64,000 nucleotides of DNA, from assembly GCA_950295325.1 (NCBI GenBank), contig OX485808.1:31829180-31893179 (forward strand). The letters run 5' to 3'. Made by a program: the position numbers and the translations under genes. Of this stretch, positions 47,047-57,740 are shown piece by piece. Source of the stretch: Polytrichum commune. Taxonomy: Eukaryota > Streptophyta > Polytrichopsida > Polytrichales > Polytrichaceae. Position 1 is the stretch's first letter, and every line of letters starts with the position of its first letter. A model generated the notes under the pieces. It had not been told where the DNA came from and made no database searches. It was given only the letters and a program-made list of their open reading frames with translations.

Positions 47047-47538
47047 GCCCACATATAAAGACCTCGAAATTACTCTTAAAAAAAAAAAAAACCCACAACA
47101 AAAAAAATGATGAAGAATTGGAATGACTACTAATACGATAAAAAGGAGGGACAATTATTGCAATCTCCATCACAAATCCCTGAGGTAGTGGCAGAGTACA
47201 GACAAAGCAAGCAAGTGAGCAAGCAAGCAATAAGCTTTACGTACCTCTAAGCTAGTTCTCAAGTGTACGAGGCCAAAAATCTGCCCATTCCATTCCATTG
47301 CCTGTTGTAGTTGTAGTTGTAGTTGTAGTTGTAGTAGTGGTGGCAGCACCGCAATTGTGACTTTGCCTTTTTGTACTTGGAGTCGTCTCAGAGTCACACG
47401 TAGTGATGGGCAACCACTTGCTCCCTCATGCAACTTGAACTGGCGAGGCCGGCAAAATTTCGAGCACGTTCCCGAGAAAATAGTTTTTACATAAAAAGGT
47501 TTTCAAGTTAGTTTTCTTCGGTGATTCATCAATTGGAT
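47047..47538. other. Simple repeats, no gene
   Basis: Contains an (AAGC)n-like tract at about 47209-47232 and a (GTAGTT)n tract at about 47304-47338. No gene recognised. Confidence 0.55.
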
Positions 47539-47806
47539 GTCCAACTATATGTTTGATTGGTGTGTGGTTAGGTGAAAGGATCGAAGAACAAACATGAAAA
47601 AACTTGATGTAAGTGGATATGGTTGGGAGGAGTCTATGTATTCAGTTGAAGAATCAACAACATGCGGCGTAATTTTTTTTGAGGATCGTAATTGATTTAG
47701 GGACGGTTCGATTTTCGGTGTGATTTTTGTGTATGTTTTTGTCATAGGTTTTGACGATGTGATAAATATAAGACACGGAATAAGAAGAACGAGATGAATA
47801 GCACCA
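47539..47806 (+). mobile_element. Family A element, internally deleted copy
   Basis: Starts with TTTGATTGGTGTGTGGTTAG and retains the later blocks GGTTCGATTTTCGGTGTGAT and AATAGCACC, but lacks the stretch with the GAGATTGGACTAT block. About 268 bp against about 380 bp for fuller copies. Confidence 0.62.
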
Positions 47807-49138
47807 GTACTAGTGTTTGCAAGTTAGAAGCTGTTGGATGGGATGACATTTACAGAGCAAGCTCGCCTGGTTCTTGTCGAGGTTGTTAAGAGTTTTGGAG
47901 TAAAGGTAAATGTACAAAGAGGGCCCTAAGAGTTAGAGAAATTTTTGACGATAGATATGTTCGTTCCTTCCAGTTCACATTTTCATCCGTTGTTGTCATA
48001 TGGTAATACTCCTAAATGACTACCCTGTCCATTCTTGTTAGGGTTTGCATTTGGGTTTTAGGTTTTACAAACTGGAGGCTATTGGAGCGCTCATGGGCTC
48101 CCTTGAGTATTTCTCTTTGGATTATGATTAAGTTATAATGATGTTGCCTTTGTTTGTTTGATGCAATTACATGCTATGAATTAAAAAAATATGCAATGAC
48201 TTTCTCATTGAAAAGTGAAAGTGAATTTTTATAAGTAATAAAGGCTTATTTAATTCATGATTTTGATTTTGTATATGTAGTGGAGGCTTTTAACACATTA
48301 AATTGTAAACCTTAATATAAATTCATGAGTCCACTTTATAGGCTACCATTCATACGTATACATTTGTTTTGCTCTATAAATTTCTCGTATATATTTAGTT
48401 TCATAGTGCCCCACGCACGTCAATTAGGTTTCCAATGAAGAATCACCCCCCCCTTGGGTGGTAGTGGATTAGTTTTGCATGCAAGAGAACAATTGGGTTG
48501 ATGAGAGCATTGTGAGGGAAAACTCCACCATTTAGATGTGTGCCTAGTGAACCCACGGTAACACTTAAATAATAGACAAAGTATATATCTAAGTTGAATT
48601 TTGTTTTTTTGCAAATCTATCATAGCATTGGTAGACAACAATTGTCACTTCCCTTTTTGTACTTTGGAGCCCAAAGTCAAACCAAGAGGTCTCATTGAGG
48701 AAGTGATGGGCAACAACTTGCTCATGCAAATGAGCTCGGCAATTGGAGGGTGATTGGACAATATTTGTGAGAGTGTCAAGCTCCCAATTGTAAGTAGGTT
48801 AATATCATACTTGCCGGTAATAAATAAATAAAGAAAGATGACTCCGATGTTGCCACCAGTGTAGATTATGGTGTTTGCTTCATTTTCAAGTTGGTCTAAA
48901 TCTGCATGTAATCCCAAAATTGGCATTACGAGAATTCGAGGCCGCTCCGATAAGAATTGCTTCCTTGATAACTACTGCCTCATTTCAAAGGTAAACACCT
49001 TGAACAAGCACAAACATGCTGGCCGGCACTTACCTTTCCACCCCCAAGGGCAAGCCCCTAGGTTCCTGCATGGTTGGTTGGAAATATCTAGTTCCACCCA
49101 GATACCCCCAAATACGATTGGGTGGACCATAGGTGATA
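47807..49138. other. No gene recognised; sequence downstream of the 5S-like block on the minus strand
   Basis: If the 5S-like block belongs to a retroelement, its body would extend here on the minus strand. An open minus frame of 93 codons (48926-48645) contains LHADLDQLENEANTIIYTGG, but I do not recognise it. No poly-A tail or LTR partner is clear. Confidence 0.35.
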
Positions 49139-49258
49139 GGGTACATTGGAAATCAAGTATTAGGAAGGTCACCCATCCAAGTACAATTCCAACCTTAGGC
49201 AGCTTAACCTCCGAGTTTCCATGGGGATTTGGTTAAGACCTTGGGTTTCAAGCCACCC
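49139..49258 (-). ncRNA. 5S-rRNA-like 120-bp block (pseudogene or 5S-derived retroelement segment)
   Basis: Read on the minus strand this is exactly 120 nt, starting GGGTGGCTTG and ending AATGTACCC. GTTAAGC starts at nt 51 and GGATGGGTGACC at nt 81, the positions these internal promoter blocks (A box and C box) hold in plant 5S rRNA. ACTCGGAGGTTAAGC and GTACTTGGATGGGTGACC are close to the plant consensus, while both ends have drifted, so this is not a functional rRNA gene. Plant Cassandra TRIM elements carry such 5S segments in their LTRs, and 5S-derived SINEs also exist. I found no second copy in the window, so the class is undecided. Confidence 0.75.
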
Positions 49259-49574
49259 TTAAAACTGCCTATGTATATATACATACTCAAGGTAGCAATA
49301 CATAACATTCTTTAATCCATATTTTTCTTTCTTTCTTTCTATAATGAGATGGAAACTAACCAAAGCTCATGTTGAATATGAGATTTGAACCTCCCCCCCA
49401 ATTCCGGATCCCAAGCCACAAATTCCAACATCAACCGGCCTTGTCCCCAGGATCTATTGAACAAGATTGAATTGCCAAAGAATGTTATGCATTTGCAAGA
49501 ACTATAAGCCACTAGGAATATGTCAATATACAGAAGGTTCAAGATGACCCTAAACCACCGGGTGATAATCGAGA

Positions 49575-49797
49575 GTTACCCATTTCCGAATGGAGTGGTT
49601 GGCGGTTCGATTCCCGCTGTGAAATCTTCTCTCTACTTGACGGAAAAAAACAAACTAGGTAGGTAGGAAGCCAAGAGCCCACCCACCGCAAGGTAGGCAA
49701 TAAACCCCACCTTGCACCAAAACGATTCTTGAGCAGGGTAGGGCCAACAGACTCAAATTTACGTCAGATTGCCCTATGTTGGCTATTTATTTATTTA
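49575..49797 (+). mobile_element. SINE-like retroposon with tRNA-like B box
   Basis: The head contains GGAGTGGTTGG immediately followed by CGGTTCGATTCCCGC, which looks like pol III A- and B-box material with the anticodon part lost. The body has CCCACCTTGCACC, AGGGTAGGGCC and CAAATTTACGTCAGATTG, and the 3' tail is (TTTA)n. The 3' half matches the 126-bp insert at 13841-13966. I could not define target duplications for this copy. Confidence 0.55.
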
Positions 49798-49942
49798 ACA
49801 ATATATAGACCAAGCTCAACCTTGCCCTTGTCTTCAAAGGTTGTGATGATCAGGTGATGGAGATCTATATCACATCAAGAAACGATTTAGCAAAACAAAA
49901 TTGTGTACGTTTATGGACAAGTAAATAAATACGGTAACTGTT

Positions 49943-49947
<5 letters not shown>

Positions 49948-49981
<34 letters not shown>
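49948..49981. repeat. (TA)n microsatellite
   Basis: About 16 perfect TA units directly upstream of the family C copy. Confidence 0.92.
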
Positions 49982-49983
<2 letters not shown>

Positions 49984-49989
49984 ATGAAA

Positions 49990-50186
49990 GGGGAGAACCA
50001 ACTGCTAGTTATAGATGAACCAGTTGAAGTTCAAGGCTTTTGTAAAATTCCCGTTCATTGAGAGGAATCTATGGAATATGCTCCAAATTAGCAAGGAAAA
50101 CACGAAAATTCACAACATGCAACCGGTTGGACTTGGAAACACTAGAACATTGACCGATTATGCCCCAAAAATCTCCTCAAACACCG
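49990..50186 (+). mobile_element. Family C element
   Basis: Runs from GGGGAGAACCAACTGC to TGCCCCAAAAATCTCCTC. It has the block ACCGGTTGGACTTGGAAACA shared with the copies at 3.9, 30.0 and 36.5 kb. It sits directly after a (TA)n tract. Confidence 0.68.
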
Positions 50187-50803
50187 ATATATTTATATAT
50201 ATATATATATAGACACACACACACAAGGTACCAATATGATTGGCAGGATATGGGCCACTGGATATGACAACATACTTACAGATCAAAGCTCGCCTCGTCC
50301 TTGTCTTTGAAGGAATATCACATCAAGAAATGATTTAACAACAAAACGGACCTGTGTGTGTTCATCGACAGGTATATAAAAAAAAAAACTAAGGGTTGCG
50401 ATCAGGTGATGGAGGTACACCACGTCAAGAATCGACAAGAAAAAAGGAAACAACGACTTCGTACGTGTGAAGAACTCCTCATGCAACACGTCTCGAGTCG
50501 CTAATAAATTTGCAACTCTAGTACGAGTTGTGATCGATTCGTATGTTTCCCTTCAATTGTATGTAGATGCATATTGAACATACACACATACACAAGAAGA
50601 AGAAGAAGAACTCCGGTCTCCAGAGGAGGCCGGAGTGAATAAAGTGTCTGTTTGTAGAACATCCTAGGCCATGCCTTACGGCAGTGGCGTTAGATGTAAA
50701 ACTACTTCGTCCTTTGCAGGATGTAGACACTATACTTAATAACCAGTAGTAACTTCCGGTGGCCGGTTATGTATGATCCTTGTTTGGGGTACTTAGTGGG
50801 GGA
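50187..50803. other. Simple repeats, no gene
   Basis: (TA)n at about 50190-50212 followed by (CA)n at about 50213-50225, and an (AAG)n tract near 50595-50609. The remainder is unassigned. A 50280-50345 segment repeats 49815-49895 (AAGCTCRCCTYGYCCTTGTC and CACATCAAGAAAYGATTTARC), so part of this block is a local direct duplication of the stretch upstream of the family C copy. Confidence 0.55.
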
Positions 50804-50818
50804 GGGGGGGGGGGGGGG
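50804..50818. repeat. Poly-G run (15)
   Basis: Uninterrupted G tract. On the minus strand it would be the poly-C that follows the conserved block of retroelement relic 2. Confidence 0.9.
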
Positions 50819-51090
50819 AGGGAATGTATCGGGTTGGAAGTTTTATTTATTTATGGAGGTCTTGGAGATCATTAATGGTTTGTCGATTTTCTAGCCTTCA
50901 TTTGTGGACTAATATGGAATGTGCATATTGTGTGACAATTATGTTAATTTGTTTAAATGTGTTTTTGATTTTCGTGATAGGGAGTGTGAGCGTTGTTTCC
51001 AGTTTTTTCATTGAAGGGATATGTGTTGTGCCTCGTGCTCCCGCAACTAGTACCATGAGTGGGGCACACACACACACACATACATGTAAG
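50819..51090 (-). pseudogene. Relic 2 of retroelement-type ORF (C-terminal block)
   Basis: Minus-strand frame: VAGARGTTHIPSMKKLET, then LPITKIKNTFKQINIIVTQY, then AHSILVHK, a TGA stop, and RLENRQTIN. This aligns with relics 1 and 3 (ITTGVREAIHEH... / YLVLNKRKLD). As in relic 1, the conserved block is followed on the minus strand by a poly-C run, here 50804-50818. The interrupting TGA could be a decayed CGA. Confidence 0.6.
51063..51083. repeat. (CA)n microsatellite
   Basis: About ten CA units within the 50.8-51.1 kb retroelement relic. Confidence 0.85.
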
Positions 51091-51365
51091 GTAGTAGTCG
51101 TCACCACAAGCGTATGAGACCTGGACAACACACCCTGCAATCTACTCACATTTGTCCATAATGACAGACTTACATGTTTCTTAAGTGACGCATGACGATT
51201 TTCATCGACACATGATATGTCTTCCGTATGTTTATAGTGGGTATTGCAGGTTGAAGGTCACTAGAAACATAACGCCGTGTTAATCGAGCTTGTTTTGTTT
51301 TTGTTTTTGAAGGTTGTGCACATGTGATGGAGATACATCGTGGCATTAGTTCTTGATTTCCACAC

Positions 51366-51456
51366 AGGTTGCGCTGGTTTGCATGTGTTGGTTGTAGTTT
51401 GGGTTATTTCTTGCAATTGAATTTTTCAATTTGTGCCCCCCCAAAAGGGGAAAAAG
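51366..51456 (+). mobile_element. Family K short retroposon
   Basis: Begins GGTTGCGCTGGTTTGCA and ends CAATTGAATTTTTCAATTTG followed by GTGCC and an interrupted poly-C/A tail. Same sequence as copies at 28.3 kb (plus) and 38.5 and 39.0 kb (minus). Confidence 0.7.
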
Positions 51457-51459
51457 ATG

Positions 51460-53334
51460 GAGATACATTGTAACATGAAGTGGAGAAACCGAAACAAAAT
51501 TGTGCCTGTGAGCAATTGCATGATCATCGTATGAGCGGTATATTGTTGACACGAATGTGAGGGGGATAAAAGCATGAAATAAAAAAGGAACTTCAAAAAA
51601 AATTTCCGATAAGTTGAGATGTCATTGTTAAGGACGTCACCTCATGGAAGATCATGGAACATGGTGAGAGGGAAATTATCGCGTTCAAGCGTACCTCTCA
51701 TGTACATCCTCGCTTTATATCAAGGGATATGGATTCTTCTCCAAACTTTTTCCAAGTTACTTTATTTTATTTTATTTTATTTCTTTTAAATTTTTATGTA
51801 TGTGTTAAGAAGTGTAACTTTTCAAAAAAAAAAAATTTAATATGGCTCCACACTATTCATCACCAACACACATTAATTGTTGGGTGACATCTAGAGAGGG
51901 TGCCACGTGACATTTAGTGCTATATGACAAGTTACAAAGGGTGCAAGCACGGTCAAGTACAACCTGCATGGCTTTGAGTGAAAGTGATTCAAAACTATAT
52001 AATAACTTTAAATTTTGTGAAAGGAAAAATCATAAATATTTGAAAAACACATTGATCTACAAAGCCAAGGCATTAATGTTGAGAATTTGTTCTCAAGAAA
52101 AGTCTACATATTTTAGAAGACGGTGCAAATAGTGTGCAAATAGATAAATTGAACACGTAATTGTCTAAAATTTGTTTAAAATATGATAAAATCATTTTTT
52201 TCCTTTTATTGTAATGGTGCCCTCAAGTTTATAATGAATTCAAGGAATATGAAAAAATTCCAACTTCAAAAAATTTACAGTTATGAAATCTACATCCAAA
52301 ACTAGATTTAGCCATTACCTTTTGAGTAGTACTTTTAATGATAAGTCTTGAAGATCTCATCTTGAAATTCTATATTTGAGTACCTAATACAACAACAGAG
52401 GGCGCCATGAAAAGTTTTTTTTTAAATAAAAAAATTTGCTACTACATTTAAGTGTTTGACCAAGAAAATTATGGTTATAATATACCATAGCATTTTTTTT
52501 TGTATACTTGACCATGCTTGCTCCCCAAAGTCTACTCCAATCAACATGATATACCAATTTAAATGCCACACGAAGTCATATATTTAGTTGAGCTATGATC
52601 ACCATTTACAAAAAAAATCATGTCACAATGTATATTTATGTTGAACAACTTCAAAATATTGTATGTATAAGAGACCCAAAACGGGCTCCAAAAGCAGTTT
52701 GGGTTAATGGAGTTGTGCCACCCAATGTTCCTATCAACCCAATTGCTCTCTTGTATGCAAATTCGGCCCACTTACACGAACATCTCTATTTCAAGCAACA
52801 CGTTTAAAAAAATACAATTCTATCATTGTGATCTAGAGATTATGGGGATTGCATGGTCATATCTTTGATTATCTTTTGCTAGATTGTATATGGTCTATTA
52901 ATATACCATACTTTGAATCCACATTCATAGGCTCTATTAAACCATCACGTGGAAATTAACTAGTGGCAAAACCTCACAATTCTAGTACCGAGATTTGCAA
53001 AAATTCCAGCCAATGCGCAAGTGGCGTGCTTTGGGACTTGTATCCTAGTAGTGTTCATTTGAACATAATGAACAATTATGCTAGAACTATTCCTCGTATT
53101 ATTGTGCATGGAGAATCATCTAATTGGTCAGGCATGCATGTGCTTTAGAATCAAATTACACGGTCGAAACCAATGTTGGACTAGTATATGATTACCGTTT
53201 TTTTAAATAAAAATAACCACTTAGGTAGATATGATGAGGATCGTACATCTTCTTTTGTACAAGTAGGGTACGAGTATTTCAAGGTTTTATTCATTCAAAT
53301 GCCATTTGACTTTCGATGCCATCGAAAGACCTTC
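51460..53334. other. No gene recognised
   Basis: AT-rich, with several poly-A/T tracts and a (TTTTA)n stretch near 51763-51783. No repeat family from the rest of the window is evident. Confidence 0.4.
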
Positions 53335-53565
53335 ACACCGAGGTAATATTTATTACCCTTGTATCAATATGGTATTAGGTTGGTATCGACCCAAACAATG
53401 GCTCAGATTTTCAAAGATTCTCTCATCTTGTGATACCCACCAAGACATTTGACTGTTATTATAATTTTGATACTAGTCGGCTAGATTTTTTGGATATTAC
53501 CATCAAATGGAAATTGTGTGTTGAATCTAGCAACCATTCACCTACATACCGGTCCAACATTGGTC
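53335..53565 (+). repeat. Family F repeat copy (plus)
   Basis: Carries the shared blocks GGTATCGACCCAAACAATGG, CAAAGATTCTCTCATCTTG and, at its 3' end, CACCTACATACCGGTCCAAC, in the same order as the copies at 14.1, 25.4, 28.1 and 34.3 kb. Confidence 0.65.
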
Positions 53566-53569
53566 AAAA

Positions 53570-55288
53570 CTGAATCAAAACACCATCAAATGAGCATAGA
53601 CAATATATGTGGGTGGAGCAACCCACCTACATGCTCAACAATTTTCTCCCTTGAATGGGGCGTTTTTATGTGTCTATGCAAGCTTTCAGATTGTCATAGT
53701 TTCCAGGCCGATTGCTGTAAAAACACACAGAGCTCGCTTCCATCACCGTTTTTTTCAACCTGTTTGGCACAACCCAAAAAAAAATTTAAAATAAAAACCA
53801 ATTTAAGTTGATGAATTGCAATGCGAGGAGGCTGCAAGTCGATCGATCTTATATTTTGGGTGAGATGGGACACTGGGAGACTCGATCAAGCTCGGAATTC
53901 ATCTTCGTCCTTCATAGTTAAGTTCAAGTTCGATGCAATGCTCGAAGTTGCTCGAAGTTTGACCTGCATTGGAAATTGGAGTGTAAGAAATTGGAGTTCA
54001 GAAAGATCTTCCAATTTCATGAGCTGTGTGTGAAGTTCAAACCACCAGTAAGTCGAGTAACTGGAAGAAATCTGTATATTCATTAGAATAAAACTTGTGC
54101 ATTAGAACTATATGTTGCAACTCGTCCATTGCAACTTGTGGTGAGGAAAAAGCATAGTTTAGTTGTCAACTGGAAAGGTTGCGATTTTTGGACAATAAGC
54201 AGCCAAGAAAATCCGGTTGACAATCAAAACGATGTATTTGAAAATTTCCTTGTCGTGAGTTGCAATGGACAGGTTGTAATAGACGATTGTAATGGACAAG
54301 TTTCTTCTATTGTTTATTGTCAAGCAAGATTGGATCTCCTCTCTTGGTTTGCTTCACTTAGCGCTCTTGATCGGAATGAAAATAAACGGATGGAGACCCA
54401 CTTTCAAATATTTTCCTTCACCATTTCATCTCATTGAAGAATTCATTACTACGAGGATCACATGATCTTACCATTGGTTCTCTCTCTTCCATTGAATGAT
54501 TTTCTGAACTATAGGCATATTAGGGTTTGGATCCACATCCCACTACAAGCATATAAGACTTGAACAACACATCACACTTTAATGAATATTCTTAGGCGTC
54601 CCTAATTTATTTACAAACCATTGGTACTCGTTCATAGAATCTAAAAAGATGTAGTGAAAGAGAACCAATGGTACAACCATGCCTGCAGTTCCCGTAGTAA
54701 TTCATATACCAACCACAAGTAGGTTCAACAACAACTACCACTACCAACATACGAGTCCTCGGCAATTATCCCGTGTCACTCAAAGAAACATGCAACTCTA
54801 CAACTAGGGCAGAATTGCAGATTTTCCAATGATGTAGGACAAATTTCTAGTGACACGCTCACACACATCAGTTTCGTCAATTACCCAAGACTCATATGCT
54901 CGTAGCACAAATTTGGTACAACTAAATGAAGAATGTGTGTCTTGACGTCAATGCTCTTACTGATCGATACTCACGCTACCAGTATACAAGTTCCATGGCA
55001 CACAAATCAAGGGCAACTGAAAACTTCACACAACTCTTTCAGAGAATTCCGGTCGAATCGCAAAGAAATTGGGAGCACGAAATGTGCGTTGAGTGACCTG
55101 AACACGCACCATCTCGGATGTGATGAACTTGCCAGATGCAAATTTTTCTTTCGGGTCGAATCCTTGAAGGCACAATTGAGGTTCAAAACACGTGTTTGCA
55201 TCCGAACATTCAGGTATAAAACACATAAATTCTCGCATGTATATTATGTATATTCTCAGTGAAGCCTAATAAACACATCGGCATCTAT
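53570..55288. other. No gene recognised; possible decayed coding sequence
   Basis: Between about 53820 and 54440 the composition is less AT-rich and there are open frames of 61-102 codons on both strands, none recognisable. A short inverted pair GTCCATTGCAACT (near 54125) / AGTTGCAATGGAC (near 54260) lies inside. Confidence 0.35.
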
Positions 55289-55532
55289 GTCCGGGAAGAA
55301 CCGGCGGTTAGTTACAGATGAACCGGTTGAGTTTGAGAAACAACCGATTGAAGTTCAAGACTTCAGAGGATTACCGAACATTTTGGAGGAATCTGTAGAA
55401 GAATGTACCTCAAATGAATGAAAGCAAAACTGGAAGAATATTATGTCAACATGTAACCAGTTGGATTTAGAATCACTAGGATCTCGACCGACTATATATA
55501 TATATATGCCCAAAAACTAACTTCCTGGGCAC
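55289..55532 (+). mobile_element. Family C element, nearly full length with terminal inverted repeats
   Basis: Begins GTCCGGGAAGAACCGG and ends CTTCCTGGGCAC, an imperfect inverted pair. The interior has the family's AACCGGTT-rich start (GATGAACCGGTTGAGTTTGA) and the later block GGATCTCGACCGA. A short (TA)n lies near its 3' end at 55493-55506. No coding capacity, about 244 bp. Confidence 0.72.
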
Positions 55533-55552
55533 TGATCGGAATGTCATTACAA

Positions 55553-55760
55553 CAATATTCTTATCTGTATCGAAGGACTGATCCGACCAGTATCAATTAG
55601 CTGTGATACCAATCAACTATTGATGTTTGGCTCAAGAATCTGAATGTGAGAGAATCTTTGTATTTCCAAGTCATTGTTTGGGTCGATGCCTTTTTATTCA
55701 TTCCATATTGATAGTAGGGTGATGATACTTACATGTGAAGGTTCTTGCATGGTGCAATAC
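55553..55760 (-). repeat. Family F repeat copy (minus)
   Basis: Shares the blocks GAGAGAATCTTTGT, TTGGGTCGATGCC and AAGGTTCTTGCATGG with the reverse complements of the copies at 14.1, 28.1, 34.3 and 53.3 kb. It abuts the family C copy ending at 55532. Class unknown. Confidence 0.6.
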
Positions 55761-57302
55761 CCACAAAGCAAGTGTGGGTCTAAATGGCATGGTCTAGATA
55801 TGACCAAAAGGACATGGTGTCATCTGGACCGGCTTGCAAAGGGACGTGTTTTTTGAACATAATCGTAACTTTTTCCTTGCGATCGGGTCTAAACAATACA
55901 ATGTCGATTCTTAACTTCTTAAGAGGTTTGTTTTGGGCTTATGAATGACTCTTGAAGGCGAATTCATCCAAAAGGAATGTGCCAGGAAGGTCACAATTGG
56001 TGTCATTGTGGTCCTCATGAAAATGTCTTGTCAATGGCGATGATCCCATTCCACTATGAAAAGATGGTTGTTCAGGAAAAAAATTTGAACTCAAGTATGA
56101 ACTAACTTTTTCCTTTGTTGATGCACTGCTATATATAGTACCTTCATATTATCTTGATTGGAAATTGTCAATTTTCCATGAACTCTTTTTCTTACCTCAA
56201 AGTGTATATTTATTTTTAATCTTGAGAAATATAATATAACTTTTATGATTTTGAAAGTTTGGAATAAAGTTTATTGTCTTGTAGTTATCACAATTTCTAA
56301 AAGTTTGATGATTCCGAACTAATTATAAGCAAACCATGAAAACTACTAAATATTGTTGCCATATTGATGTGATCTTGAAATCATTAGCAACAACTTTTCT
56401 TTTAGGTATAATAAAAATTGAGCTCTAGAAAGCTCACTTTTGAGATGATCTAATGAAACCACAATACGCTCCAGGACGTTAATCATTGATTATTTTGTCT
56501 TTGTGGACCGTGTCATTTAGACCCATGTTTGCTTGTAATGCTTTACATTCATCAACTACATATTAAGGCTCTAGTTTTTTTGACCAATAATCACCTAAAT
56601 TGTTTCTTGTGGAGATTCCACCGCATTTGCTGGTGATGTTCAAATAGTGCATTTGTTAACTTGTTGGCCTAATTGAAAGAAAGACTTGAGGCTCCTTGGA
56701 ACTGCGTTTTTCAAATAGTGATGGAAACTTATTTCTGATGGGGTTGTTTAGGGAACATTCCAACACGAAATGTGTCTCATTTTCAATTGCATGGTTTGAG
56801 GCACTTCCGACTCCGCATACGTTTTAGGCCATTGGATCCGCTTGGGAATTGTCTCATCTAGTTAGCATTTGTGGAATAATGAAGATTGTCATTTCGAGTT
56901 TTAGAATTGGAGTTGAAATGCAAAAGTTATAAGAAATCAAAGTGAAGATTTTGTCTCTTAAGGCTTACGATCGCATAGGTTCTCCCAATTGTGTTGACTA
57001 TTGAACTTAGAATGGTTAAAGTAGATGAACTTTAAATGTAGTTTACTTATCGTAGGATGTGAAACACATGATTAATATGAGATGATTAGCACATCTAAAT
57101 CGAGGCCGTAGCAACTTTTCTTATAATTTTTGGAGCTCATATGCTTATCTTAATCATCATCAAAGTGAAAATGCTCGTACTAATCAAATGATCATATTAC
57201 GTTCCCCCAATTAAGTTAACTATTGAGCCTAGAATGGTTATCAAAATTGAGCACACAATTCAATCTCTTTCGAACACATGTTTTTTTTGGTATTTGTTAG
57301 AT
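55761..57302. other. No gene recognised
   Basis: AT-rich sequence without a sustained frame. A fragment around 56790-56860 resembles family B in reverse (GGCACTTCCGACTCCGCA, then GGCCATTGGATCCGC). Fragments near 56950-57060 and 57130-57260 resemble the family A/B interior (CGATCGCATAGGTTCTCCCA, AATTGTGTTGACTATTGA). Confidence 0.4.
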
Positions 57303-57362
57303 TGATAGATGGATGGATGGATGGATGGATGGATGGATGGATGGATAGATAGATGGATGGAA
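57303..57362. repeat. (GGAT)n microsatellite
   Basis: About 58 bp of GGAT/GATA tetranucleotide repeat, largely perfect in the middle, directly beside the 57.5 kb retroelement relic. Confidence 0.9.
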
Positions 57363-57458
57363 AGGCCACCCTCCTATGGAGGCAACAATGAATGGAGAGT
57401 CACTTTGCCCATGGGCTACTTCCACCTTTCGGTAGTGGACTTTGTCTAGCTGATTGGG

Positions 57459-57740
57459 TCAGACGTAACCAATTAATTTCCCAAAGTCTGGGGCGGTAGG
57501 AGTTTTCGTAAGGGGGGCGGGAGTGAAGGGGTGTGTGTTGGGAGGAGCAATGTTAGGGCTAATTGCAGGGCTGGTTTCAAGTCTGCGTTTGTTAAGAACG
57601 ATGGTAGAGAGGGAGCAAATGGCGGTTGGTGTGTAGCTGGGTTTGCATTGTTTTGATGTGCATGGATGGGAGTTTGAAGCGATCAATAACAACTACGAGG
57701 GGGGAAGTGTGAATTCCCCCTTGTTGACCGGCTGTAATGG
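57459..57740 (-). pseudogene. Relic 3 of retroelement-type ORF (C-terminal block)
   Basis: On the minus strand one frame reads ITAGQQGGIHTSPLVVV followed by FKLPSMHIKT, and after a frame change SLSTIVLNKRRLE. This is the same order and spacing as the C-terminal block in the relics at 45.4-46.1 kb and 50.8-51.1 kb (TITTGVREAIHEH..., YLTYLVLNKRKLD). Stops and frame changes show it is dead. No EEP-type motif is present in this copy. Confidence 0.55.

Noticed and set aside
48645..48926. 93-codon minus frame downstream of the 5S-like block as a gag-like ORF
   Set aside because: No zinc knuckle or recognisable gag motif, and no LTR or primer-binding site could be established.
49340..49545. Minus-strand GGAGGTTCAAATCTC resembling a SINE B box
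   Set aside because: No A box at the right distance and no second copy in the window, so too weak to call.
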